7,957 nt of DNA from Candidatus Binatia bacterium (GTDB taxonomy: Bacteria; Desulfobacterota_B; Binatia; UBA9968; JAJDTQ01): contig JAJDTQ010000136.1 of assembly GCA_022827045.1 (NCBI GenBank), forward strand, positions 1 through 7,957, in the 5' to 3' direction. The notes beneath the pieces are model-generated. The model was not told the DNA's origin. It ran no database searches and was given only the letters and a program-made list of their open reading frames with translations. A program made the translations under genes and the position numbers. Positions 1 to 6,086 of the stretch are shown in pieces (position 1 is the stretch's first letter; each line of letters starts with the position of its first letter).

Positions 1-1
1 G

Positions 2-310
2 ACGCCGATGTTCCTGCACTACGTCACGTCCAAGGCCGGCGTGCTGGGATTCACCCGCGCGCTGGCGCGGGAAATCGGACCCGACGGGATCAGCGTCAAC
101 GCCATCATGCCCGGCCTCACCATATCGAGCGACAACCAGGACGGCGTCACCACCCCCCAACAACTGGAGAACCGGCGCAAGAGCCGGGCATTCCAGCGCG
201 ACCAGTACCCGGACGACCTGGTGGGCACGGTCATCTTCCTGTCGTCCGACGACAGCGACTTCGTCACCGGCCAGTCCATCAGCGTGGACGGCGGCCAGCA
301 CATGCACTGA
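2..310 (+). CDS. SDR family oxidoreductase, C-terminal fragment
   Basis: This is the C-terminal end of a short-chain dehydrogenase/reductase, a cytoplasmic NAD(P)-dependent oxidoreductase. The frame is open from the left edge, so the true start lies outside the window; the ATG at 8 is internal. The catalytic YxxxK motif is visible (Tyr codon 20-22, Lys codon 32-34), followed by the family's usual A(L)AREIG...GISVNAIMPG segment, which lines the cofactor and substrate pocket. The C-terminus has the classical pattern LSSDDSDFVTGQSISVDGG. The Rossmann nucleotide-binding glycine motif and catalytic Ser would be upstream and cannot be seen. The substrate cannot be told from this part. The next gene on the same strand starts 143 bases downstream after a structured repeat, so cotranscription is possible but not evident. 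Confidence 0.93.
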   Translation, partial: TPMFLHYVTSKAGVLGFTRALAREIGPDGISVNAIMPGLTISSDNQDGVTTPQQLENRRKSRAFQRDQYPDDLVGTVIFLSSDDSDFVTGQSISVDGGQHMH

Positions 311-332
311 CGTGGGCGTGGAATGGCAGTGG

Positions 333-392
333 ACCCCCTCTCCCTCTGGGAGGGGGTTGGGGTGAGGGTGCTTCGGCCACCCTCTCCCAGAG
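333..392. repeat. GC-rich palindromic intergenic repeat (REP-like)
   Basis: This sequence in the gap between two plus-strand genes can form two hairpins. The first pairs 333-342 with 348-357 (ten pairs, one of them G-T). The second pairs 364-370 with 378-384 around a cttcggc loop, which can also be drawn as a UUCG tetraloop with one bulged base. A competing fold pairs 344-352 with 384-392 perfectly. The minus strand, if translated, reads LTPTPSQRERG, a phrase typical of the CCCTCTCCC...GGGAGAGGG intergenic repeats scattered through many proteobacterial genomes. There is no T-run, so it is not a classical intrinsic terminator, though it could slow transcription or protect the upstream mRNA end. 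The multi-copy status is inferred, since only one copy is in the window. Confidence 0.6.
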
Positions 393-453
393 CGAATGGG
401 CTTGCACACGACACAGCCCCGTTCCGCGCGAATGACGGACGCGGGAATCAACT

Positions 454-1755
454 ATGACAGCCCTTGAACTGGCCGAGTACCGCGTAGGCGACATCCGCCT
501 CGGCCGCGACACGCGCTATTCCTCCGGCGTCCTGGAGGTGGATGCCGAAGGGCTCGCGGCCCTCGCGGAGCAGGATCCCCGCGTGCGTTCCGCCGCCTTC
601 GACGTCGTGCGCCCCGGCGAAAAGGCGCGGGTAACGGGCATCCGCGACGTGGTGGAGCCGCGCATCAAGACCTCCGGCACCGGACAGGTATTTCCAGGAA
701 TTCTGGGGCCGGTGGCCCCCGTGGGCCAGGGCCGCACCCACCGGCTGTCGGGCATGGCGCTGGTCACGGCCGTCGCCTACGAGGGCACCGTCCGCACCGG
801 CACCACCGCCCAGCGCAGCGCCATCCTGGACATGTGGGGACCGGGCGCCGACATGACTCCGTTCAGCTCCCTGAACAACCTCGTCATGACCCTGGACCTG
901 GAGGACGGACTGTCCGCCTACGAGGCGCATCAGGCCATCCAGCGTGCGGAGTTCGGCACGGCGCTACGCCTGGCCGAGACCACCACGGGGCTTGCGCCCG
1001 ACAGTGTGGAAATCCACGACCCCGACGCCGCCGGAGACGATCTCCCGTGCGCCGTGGTCATCATCGGCGTGTTCACCGAACCCGACAACCGGCCGTCCAA
1101 CGTCGCCTACTACGGTTTCCCCGTGCAGGAATCGCTGTCCACGGTAGTCCATCCCAACGAGCTGACCGACGGCGCCATCACCCCCAGCACCATCCGCACC
1201 GTCAGCTACCACCCGATCACTTGGAACTGGCAGCACCAGCCCCTAGTCCTGGGGCTCCTGCGCGACAAGCGCTACCGGTTCGCGGGCGTCATCCTCGAGC
1301 GCATCGGCTTCGAGACCTCCCGAGAGAAGGAGATCGCCGCCCACAACGCCGTGCGGGTGGCCATGTCTCTCGGCGCCGACGCCGCCCTGATCACGCGCAC
1401 CGGCTCAGGCAACGCCTTCATCGAGGTCATGCTGACGGTGAAAGGGTGCGAGGAGAAGGGTATCAAGACCGTCCTCGTCACCTACGAGTACGGCGGCAAG
1501 GACGGCGCGGACGCTCCGCTGCTCTACTACGAGAAGGAGGCGGACGCCGTGATCAGCACCGGCAACCGCGACATCGTGGTGGAGCTGCCCGCGGCCGACC
1601 GCGTGGTGGGCGCCTACGACCAGTTGCAACTCATCGGCTACCCCGGCGCGCCCTACGTGGCCGCCGGCGCCCCATTGACCATGGAAGCCCGCGACGTCAT
1701 CGCCGGCGGCATCGACATCTGGGGCGGCCGCGACCGGCTCTGCCGGCCGTACTAG
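454..1755 (+). CDS. Glycine/sarcosine/betaine reductase component B (GrdE-type) family protein, apparently without the pyruvoyl-forming Cys
   Basis: The 433-residue protein matches the GrdE family in length and in its landmarks: an N-terminal V(x)DI(x)LG segment, VVRPGEKARV, RIKTSGTG...VFPGILGP, GQGRTHRLSGMA, MWGPGADMTPFS, DGAI at 239-242, and the C-terminal GIKTVLVTYEYGGKDG and AVISTGN segments. In amino-acid-reducing anaerobes, GrdE is a proprotein cleaved at an internal Asn-Cys so that the Cys becomes a pyruvoyl group that binds the substrate amine. Aligned by eye from DGAI, that position here is T246-I247. No Cys occurs between C199 and C332, so classical maturation looks impossible; Ser245 nearby could only speculatively replace it. 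No selenocysteine-type GrdB/GrdF partner lies in the window. The ATG start at 454 has a weak GGGA before it. The family is fairly certain; the reaction is unknown. Confidence 0.82.
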   Translation: MTALELAEYRVGDIRLGRDTRYSSGVLEVDAEGLAALAEQDPRVRSAAFDVVRPGEKARVTGIRDVVEPRIKTSGTGQVFPGILGPVAPVGQGRTHRLSGMALVTAVAYEGTVRTGTTAQRSAILDMWGPGADMTPFSSLNNLVMTLDLEDGLSAYEAHQAIQRAEFGTALRLAETTTGLAPDSVEIHDPDAAGDDLPCAVVIIGVFTEPDNRPSNVAYYGFPVQESLSTVVHPNELTDGAITPSTIRTVSYHPITWNWQHQPLVLGLLRDKRYRFAGVILERIGFETSREKEIAAHNAVRVAMSLGADAALITRTGSGNAFIEVMLTVKGCEEKGIKTVLVTYEYGGKDGADAPLLYYEKEADAVISTGNRDIVVELPAADRVVGAYDQLQLIGYPGAPYVAAGAPLTMEARDVIAGGIDIWGGRDRLCRPY

Positions 1756-1764
1756 CCCCTCTCC

Positions 1765-2838
1765 CTACTCCGGATACAACGGCGCCGTGTACACGGTCCC
1801 CGGCACCACGATGCCGCCGCCCGGCCGCTCGCCGTCGTTCAGGTGGCCGTAGCGGTCGCGATAGGTGGGCGGCAGCGGCCGCCCTTCGGGGGTGGCGAGC
1901 CACAGGCGCAGGAGGTTACGCCTGCGCTCGGGCTCGGGGTAGTCCTCGAACTCGGTGCGCGAGTGGCAGGTGACGTGGTTGTGCAGGATCTGCACGTCTC
2001 CCTGCAGGAACTCCATGTCGTACGACAGCTCGTCACAGAGGTGGCTGCAGAGATCCAGGGCCTCCCTCAACGCCTCCGAGTGGCGCGGCAGCTCCTCGAA
2101 ACGCTGCGCCGAGCGAATGTACGTGCCGCCCACGTTCACAGTCAGATACCCCTCGTAGAAGTTGAACACCGGGAGCTGCCACCATGGATCCTTGCCCACC
2201 GGGATCTCGCCGCGCCGGTCGCGGTAGATGGGGGCGGCCAGTTCCGGCACCAGCTCGGGGCGGCGCTTCAACATCTCGTTGTAGACGTTGAGGGCACTGG
2301 TGAAGCGGCTCAAGCCGCCGGACTTGGCGGGGTGAAGGCACATCAGCACCACCACGTCGCTGGAGTCGCAGTGGAACGGCAGCATGTCGTGGGTCTGGTA
2401 GCCGCGATGCTTCGGGTTCTTGAGAGAGTGCGAGCCGAGATCGGCAACGTGGCCCAACAGGTGCCCCTTGGCGTTCTGGGACACGGGCACACCCAGGTAG
2501 GTGCCGATTCCCCAGAAAGCAATGCCTGCCTGCAAGCGGCTGTAGCGGTCCACCGGCACGCCCCGTATGAGCCCTATGCCGCGGCCGTCGATCACCTCGT
2601 CGGCGACCTCATCGAGCTTGTCCGCCAGGTTCGGGAGCACGAAGTCGTCCCGGTGGATGTCCATGACTTCGAGCCCGCGTTCCTCGACCCGCGCCACAGC
2701 CGCGTCCAGCTCCGCGATATCGCTCTCGGTGAGTTGGTAGATCCAACTCCGATCGGCGTCCAGATCCTCCGCCGTCCACGCCGCGGGGTCCACCACGGGC
2801 TGGCTCAGCACGGCCGGTTGTCTGACTCTTTTCGGCAT
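1765..2838 (-). CDS. TauD/TfdA-family Fe(II)/2-oxoglutarate-dependent dioxygenase
   Basis: This 357-residue protein belongs to the TauD/TfdA (clavaminate synthase-like) oxygenase superfamily, which couples 2-oxoglutarate decarboxylation to hydroxylation of a small molecule in the cytoplasm. The facial triad is readable: H156-x-D158 within LPFHCDSSD, and a distal His, probably H292, in the segment CHSRTEFED. A conserved Arg-rich stretch, RRRNLLRLWL (305-314), follows at the distance expected for the 2-oxoglutarate-binding Arg (likely R307 or R311). The length is normal for the larger members of this group. The ATG at 2838 has a strong Shine-Dalgarno, GGAGG, at 2846-2850. It lies 41 bases downstream of the molybdopterin oxidoreductase gene on the same strand, indicating an operon. 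The substrate cannot be named; family members act on sulfonates, aryloxyacids, betaines and others. Confidence 0.9.
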   Translation of the reverse strand: MPKRVRQPAVLSQPVVDPAAWTAEDLDADRSWIYQLTESDIAELDAAVARVEERGLEVMDIHRDDFVLPNLADKLDEVADEVIDGRGIGLIRGVPVDRYSRLQAGIAFWGIGTYLGVPVSQNAKGHLLGHVADLGSHSLKNPKHRGYQTHDMLPFHCDSSDVVVLMCLHPAKSGGLSRFTSALNVYNEMLKRRPELVPELAAPIYRDRRGEIPVGKDPWWQLPVFNFYEGYLTVNVGGTYIRSAQRFEELPRHSEALREALDLCSHLCDELSYDMEFLQGDVQILHNHVTCHSRTEFEDYPEPERRRNLLRLWLATPEGRPLPPTYRDRYGHLNDGERPGGGIVVPGTVYTAPLYPE

Positions 2839-2845
2839 GGCTCTT

Positions 2846-2850
2846 CCTCC
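2846..2850 (-). promoter_or_regulatory. Shine-Dalgarno of the dioxygenase gene
   Basis: GGAGG (minus strand) ends seven bases before the ATG at 2838 and lies inside the 41-base gap to the preceding gene. It supports both this start and independent translation within the operon. Confidence 0.7.
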
Positions 2851-2879
2851 GAAATTCGGCCCCAGTTTACTTCATTGAT

Positions 2880-5027
2880 TCACAAGGTTTCCACCTTGGC
2901 GATCCGGCACGGCAGCCCGCGGGTGTCCGCCGATCCTGTCACCGGATCCCACGGCCCATCATAGCGCATGGCGGCGTTGATGTTCACCTCCAGCGCGCCG
3001 CGGTGCGGGCCTTCCGCCTCCGGGTACCACCAGCCCATGCCGGTGCGCACCACCCCAGGCAGCGTGGCCTCAGTGACGCGGACCTTCAACCGGCAACGGC
3101 CCGGACCGCCGGCGGTCTCCACCCATACCCAGTCGTCCTCGGCCAAACGGTAGCGCGTCGCCGTCTCCGGGTGCAGTTGCAGCCACGGGTCCGGCGAGAC
3201 CTTGCGCGCCCAGCCCTGGTCGCGGAAGCGCGAGTGGTGGTAGGTGCGCTCCCGCACTCCGGTAAGCAGCGTCAGAGGATAGGCGCCACGCACCGCGGGC
3301 GTCTCGCGCTCCGCACGGGTGGGCGTGTAGTCGGGCAGCGGGTCCAGCCCCAGCTCAGCCAGCCGCTCGGAATAGAGCTCCACCTTGCCGGTCTTGGTCT
3401 TGAACCCGGCCTTCTCGAAGTCGCCGTAGGTGAACGGAAAGTTCGCGTACCCCTTCTCCCGCATCTGTTCCACGGTGACGCCGCAGTCCCCCAGCAGGAA
3501 CTCGTTGAACTCGCGCTTGGTCTCCCAAGGAATGAAACGCCGTGCCTCGGTGACGCCACGGGCTTCGATGCGCCGGGCAAGGTCGTGGGCGATGCGGAAG
3601 TCGCCACGCGCCTCTCCCAGCGGCTCCACCGCCGGCTGGATGAGGCTCAGGCACGGCCCGGAACCTTCCAGCGAAACCTCCTCGTCCTCCAGCCCCGTGG
3701 TCTTGGGCAGCACGATGTCCGCGTACTCGGCCGTGGGCGTCATCATGTGGGTGGCCACCGCGAGGAAGTCCAGGGACTTGAGCGCCGCCAGGGTCTTCTG
3801 CGTGTCGGGATAGGTCACCACGATGTTCACGCCGCTGACGTACATGGCGCGCACCGGATAGGGCTTGCCGCTGAGCACCGCCTCGATGACCGACGGATTG
3901 TGGCACGCCGTCTGCCAGCCCTCGGGCCCCGCCCACAGCGGGAACCGGTCCGCGCCGATGGTCTGGTTTTCCACATCCAAAGGCAGCCGGAACTCGGGCT
4001 TGTGCAGCACCTCGATGTAGTTGGTGAATCCCGCGGGCTTCTTGACGCGCCGGTTACCGCCCTCGCGGTCCAGGTTGCCGCTGATGGCCACCAGACAGTG
4101 GAACGCCCGGAAGGTCTGGACCCCGGCGCTGAAGGCGTCGATGCCGTGTCCGCTCACGAAGCAGGACGGGCCGTCGGCGTAGAGCTCGGCGGCACGTTCG
4201 ATGTCCGCCGCCGGCACGCCGGTAAGCTCAGCGGCGCGCTCCGCCGGATACCGAGCCGCTCGCTCCGCCAACGCATCGAAGCCGTGGCACCAGCGCTCCA
4301 CGAAATCACGGTCGTAGCGACCGTGCTCCACCAGCCAGTGGATCATCGCCAGCCCGATGGCGGCGTCCGTTCCCGGCCGCGGCCGCAGCCACAGGTCGGC
4401 CATGGTGGCCGCCGGCGTTTCGCCGGGATCGATGACGACGACGCTCGCGCCCTTCGCCTTGGCCCGCTTGAGCGCCTGCCACTGCGGCGGATCGGCCGCA
4501 TACGGATTGCGCCCCACCACGAGCGCGCAACGGGTGTTGTCGATATCCTCGCCCTTGCTGATGGCCAGCCCCGTGATCCGGTCGCTCAGCGCCCGGCACC
4601 CGCCGCACAGGTCCTGGTTCATCATCCAGTTCGGCGACCCGAAAGCACGCAGCAATAGCGCAAGCATCACCCCGCGGCTGAAGTGCGCGTTGCTCACCGC
4701 CCCGCACAGCGCACCCGGCCCGTACCGCTCGCGCACCGCCAGCATCGCCTCCGCCATCTCGTCCAGCGCCTCGTCCCACGACACCCGCTCCCACCGTCCT
4801 CCGCCCCGTGGCCCGGTGCGCTTCATCGGGTACAGCACCCGATCCGGATGGTAGGTCAGCTCCGGCAATCCCCGTATCCCCTTTACGCAGAACGCCCCCA
4901 GCGACGCCGGATGCTCCGGGTAAGGCGACACCTTGGTCACCCGCCCGTCCTCGACGGTGACCAGCGATCCGCAATGGGCGCTGCACTCCCAGCAGGTGCT
5001 GGGGATGACCGCATTGGTGGTATTCAT
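2880..5027 (-). CDS. Cytoplasmic molybdopterin-dependent oxidoreductase (DMSO reductase family), single subunit
   Basis: Counted from the ATG at 5027, this is a 715-residue member of the DMSO reductase superfamily, carrying a bis-MGD molybdenum (or tungsten) cofactor. The N-terminal [4Fe-4S] motif is C12-x2-C15-x3-C19-x27-C47. A GSPNWMMNQDLCGGC segment puts C141 or C144 at the usual metal-ligand position. MGD-binding elements include VVVIDPGETPAATMADLWL and RPRPGTDAAIGLAMIHWL, and the last 120 residues form the molybdopterin-dinucleotide-binding domain (TGVRERTYHHSR, WVWVET). There is no twin-arginine signal, so it is cytoplasmic. No Fe-S or membrane partner subunit is adjacent, as in the acetylene hydratase or transhydroxylase groups. 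A TTG at 5054 would add nine residues and has AAAGG nine bases before it, so the start is uncertain. It heads the operon with the dioxygenase; the substrate is unknown. Confidence 0.9.
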   Translation of the reverse strand: MNTTNAVIPSTCWECSAHCGSLVTVEDGRVTKVSPYPEHPASLGAFCVKGIRGLPELTYHPDRVLYPMKRTGPRGGGRWERVSWDEALDEMAEAMLAVRERYGPGALCGAVSNAHFSRGVMLALLLRAFGSPNWMMNQDLCGGCRALSDRITGLAISKGEDIDNTRCALVVGRNPYAADPPQWQALKRAKAKGASVVVIDPGETPAATMADLWLRPRPGTDAAIGLAMIHWLVEHGRYDRDFVERWCHGFDALAERAARYPAERAAELTGVPAADIERAAELYADGPSCFVSGHGIDAFSAGVQTFRAFHCLVAISGNLDREGGNRRVKKPAGFTNYIEVLHKPEFRLPLDVENQTIGADRFPLWAGPEGWQTACHNPSVIEAVLSGKPYPVRAMYVSGVNIVVTYPDTQKTLAALKSLDFLAVATHMMTPTAEYADIVLPKTTGLEDEEVSLEGSGPCLSLIQPAVEPLGEARGDFRIAHDLARRIEARGVTEARRFIPWETKREFNEFLLGDCGVTVEQMREKGYANFPFTYGDFEKAGFKTKTGKVELYSERLAELGLDPLPDYTPTRAERETPAVRGAYPLTLLTGVRERTYHHSRFRDQGWARKVSPDPWLQLHPETATRYRLAEDDWVWVETAGGPGRCRLKVRVTEATLPGVVRTGMGWWYPEAEGPHRGALEVNINAAMRYDGPWDPVTGSADTRGLPCRIAKVETL

Positions 5028-5066
5028 GGCGGAACCAATTCCAAGGACCTTCAAATAACTTGGCCT

Positions 5067-5110
5067 TTACGTGCCAGCCTCTTTGACTTTACCGCCCACT
5101 GCGTTCCTCC
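5067..5110 (-). other. Possible 10-codon leader ORF upstream of the molybdopterin oxidoreductase
   Basis: On the minus strand a GGAGG (5106-5110) stands six bases before a GTG (5099-5097). The GTG opens ten codons reading VGGKVKEAGT and ends at TAA (5069-5067). The mini-ORF is in the same frame as the oxidoreductase, whose possible TTG start at 5054 follows four codons after this stop. It could be a leader peptide giving translational reinitiation, the remnant of a longer N-terminus cut off by a nonsense codon, or chance. Oxidoreductases of this type normally begin just before the CxxC cluster, so no N-terminal part is obviously missing. Confidence 0.25.
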
Positions 5111-5124
5111 CGAACGTCAAACCA

Positions 5125-5153
5125 ATGCTAGTGCTTGTCGTTTTCCCTTTCAA
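5125..5153 (-). promoter_or_regulatory. Candidate sigma-70-type promoter for the molybdopterin oxidoreductase/dioxygenase operon
   Basis: On the minus strand a TTGAAA (5153-5148) and a TAGCAT (5130-5125) are separated by exactly 17 bases, matching the housekeeping consensus at 5/6 and 4/6 positions. The predicted start near 5118 would give a leader of roughly 65-90 bases, depending on the start codon used. The gap between the divergent genes (5055-5219) holds only this, the possible leader ORF and the higBA operator. No transcription data support it. Confidence 0.35.
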
Positions 5154-5167
5154 GTGGCGCCTCATCG

Positions 5168-5214
5168 GTCAACCGCTATTAGCGGTTGACGCTAATAGTA
5201 CATAACGCTATGTT
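5168..5214 (+). promoter_or_regulatory. higBA operator-promoter: 23-bp perfect palindrome, 16-base-spaced repeats, -35/-10 boxes
   Basis: A perfect palindrome spans 5168-5190: 11-base arms, gtcaaccgcta and tagcggttgac, around a single central T. The pentamer CGCTA recurs at 5174, 5190 and 5206, exactly 16 bases apart. A -35 box TTGACG (5186-5191, 5/6) and a -10 box TATGTT (5209-5214, 4/6) are 17 bases apart. The palindrome covers most of the -35 and the last repeat runs into the -10. HigA-type antitoxins usually repress their own operon by binding such palindromes, so this is read as the autoregulatory site. Transcription would begin around 5220-5222, at the toxin's start codon. Confidence 0.65.
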
Positions 5215-5219
5215 GTTTC

Positions 5220-5501
5220 GTGATCAAGAGCTTCCGCAACAAGGACACCCGGGCTATTGCGGAACGGCGCCAGGTAGGCCGGTTTTCGCTGAGCGTCCAG
5301 CGAAGGACCCAACAAAAGCTCATGATCCTCAATAATGCGCGGGACCTGAATGATCTTAGGGTGCCGCCTAGCAACCGGTTGGAGGCTCTCACGGGCGACC
5401 GTAAGGGTCAGTACAGCATCCGCGTCAACGACCAGTGGCGACTGTGCTTTGTCTGGCGACACGGCGATGCCTACCAAGTGGAATTGGTCGACTACCACTG
5501 A
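5220..5501 (+). CDS. higB: HigB-type toxin (RelE/ParE superfamily) of a type II toxin-antitoxin system
   Basis: This 93-residue protein has the hallmarks of HigB-like toxins, which cleave mRNA at the ribosome. It opens with MIKSFRNKDT, has a central LEALTGDRKGQYSIRVN segment, the core strand motif NDQWRLCFVW (70-79) and the C-terminal GDAYQVELVDYH. The length is the family norm. The start is GTG at 5220; this gives the canonical MIKSF opening, and an in-frame stop lies shortly upstream. There is no Shine-Dalgarno before it, and the predicted transcription start falls on or next to the GTG, so the transcript may be leaderless. The antitoxin gene follows after 18 bases, in the toxin-first order typical of higBA. 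No key segment looks broken, so the toxin is presumed active. Confidence 0.93.
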   Translation: MIKSFRNKDTRAIAERRQVGRFSLSVQRRTQQKLMILNNARDLNDLRVPPSNRLEALTGDRKGQYSIRVNDQWRLCFVWRHGDAYQVELVDYH

Positions 5502-5519
5502 CAGCAAGAGGCGAAAGCG

Positions 5520-5861
5520 ATGACTCGATCTCATGATCCGCAGAAGAGGAAGCTCCCCCCTATTCATCCAGGGGAAATACTCAACGATGAATTTCTCCGG
5601 CCATTGGGGATCACACAGTACCGGCTCGCGAAAGCGATCGGCGTCGATGTTCGGCGGATACACGCCATCGTCCACGGCCAGCGAGCCATTACCGCCGAGA
5701 CGGCGCTGTTGTTGTCCCGTTTCTTCCAGAACTCCGCCGAGTTCTGGATGGGCCTACAAAGTCAGTATGAGCTTGAGTTGGAGCAGGACCGGCTTGCAGA
5801 GAAGCTGGCGCGGCTGGACACGTACCGTCACACTCGATACACGCGGCCAGCAACGGGATGA
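5520..5861 (+). CDS. higA: HigA-type antitoxin, XRE-family helix-turn-helix
   Basis: This 113-residue protein is the partner of the preceding toxin. It begins with the HigA signature PPIHPGEILNDEFLRPLGIT (13-32). The helix-turn-helix follows at about 31-58 (ITQYRLAKAIGVDVRRIHAIVHGQRAIT). A C-terminal helical part, ETALLLSRFFQNSAEFWMGLQ, and a Glu/Leu-rich helix follow, the usual dimerisation and toxin-contact region. The ATG at 5520 is preceded by AGAGG eight bases upstream. The protein neutralises HigB by direct binding and, with or without HigB, normally represses the shared promoter; the palindrome at 5168-5190 is the obvious target. Its stop at 5859-5861 is followed three bases later, in the same frame, by the start of the next small gene. 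Confidence 0.93.
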   Translation: MTRSHDPQKRKLPPIHPGEILNDEFLRPLGITQYRLAKAIGVDVRRIHAIVHGQRAITAETALLLSRFFQNSAEFWMGLQSQYELELEQDRLAEKLARLDTYRHTRYTRPATG

Positions 5862-5864
5862 AGC

Positions 5865-6086
5865 ATGAAGACCGACGAAACTCCTGCCGAGACACCGGTG
5901 TTGCCCGCGAAACGGGTGACGGAACAGCTCAACGCGGTGTACCGCCGCCGTTCTGACTCGGCGCTCGACAAAGGCCTTGAAGCATTGCAATTCCTCTCGT
6001 TGCCCGACGACGAGTGGGAGGTCCGTGTTTCACCGACAAGGCCCGCAAAGAATCCGAAGCGCCCGCGTAGAGCACCGATAAATTGA
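5865..6086 (+). CDS. Small hypothetical protein in the higBA gene string
   Basis: This 73-residue protein has no family I can name with confidence. Its middle part reads VTEQLNAVYRRRSDSALDKG and then LQFLSLPDDEWE. It resembles, from memory only, the (R)VTE.LN.VY....SSLD..L...Q..SL..E.W pattern of small antitoxin-like proteins seen near plasmid-type toxins; no toxin partner for it is present. The last 18 residues are rich in Lys, Arg and Pro, suggesting a flexible basic tail. No signal peptide or membrane segment is seen. The ATG lies three bases after the antitoxin stop and in the same frame, with GGGA about six bases before it. Its stop codon overlaps the TTG start of the amidohydrolase (TTGA). 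It is probably translated from the higBA transcript. Whether it is a real protein or a linker ORF is open. Confidence 0.55.
   Translation: MKTDETPAETPVLPAKRVTEQLNAVYRRRSDSALDKGLEALQFLSLPDDEWEVRVSPTRPAKNPKRPRRAPIN

Noticed and set aside
1756..1764. Possible terminator between the convergent GrdE-like and dioxygenase genes
   Set aside because: Only nine bases separate the stop codons and no stem can be drawn there; termination must occur inside the opposing gene or not at all.
834..1973. 379-codon plus-strand frame overlapping the GrdE-like gene
   Set aside because: The translation is dominated by Arg and Pro runs, is in the +2 frame of a well-supported gene and crosses into the opposing dioxygenase.
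1843..2964. 373-codon plus-strand frame antisense to the dioxygenase
   Set aside because: It is the complement of a gene with a readable HxD...H triad and strong ribosome-binding site; the antisense translation has no domain features.
3003..4658. 551-codon open frame on the plus strand
   Set aside because: It lies entirely opposite the molybdopterin oxidoreductase, whose motifs are intact, and its translation is Arg/Gly/His-rich without any recognisable domain. It is a by-product of high GC.
5192..5675. Minus-strand frames across higBA
   Set aside because: They are complements of the toxin and antitoxin, which are both complete and in canonical order; no antisense RNA signal could be supported.
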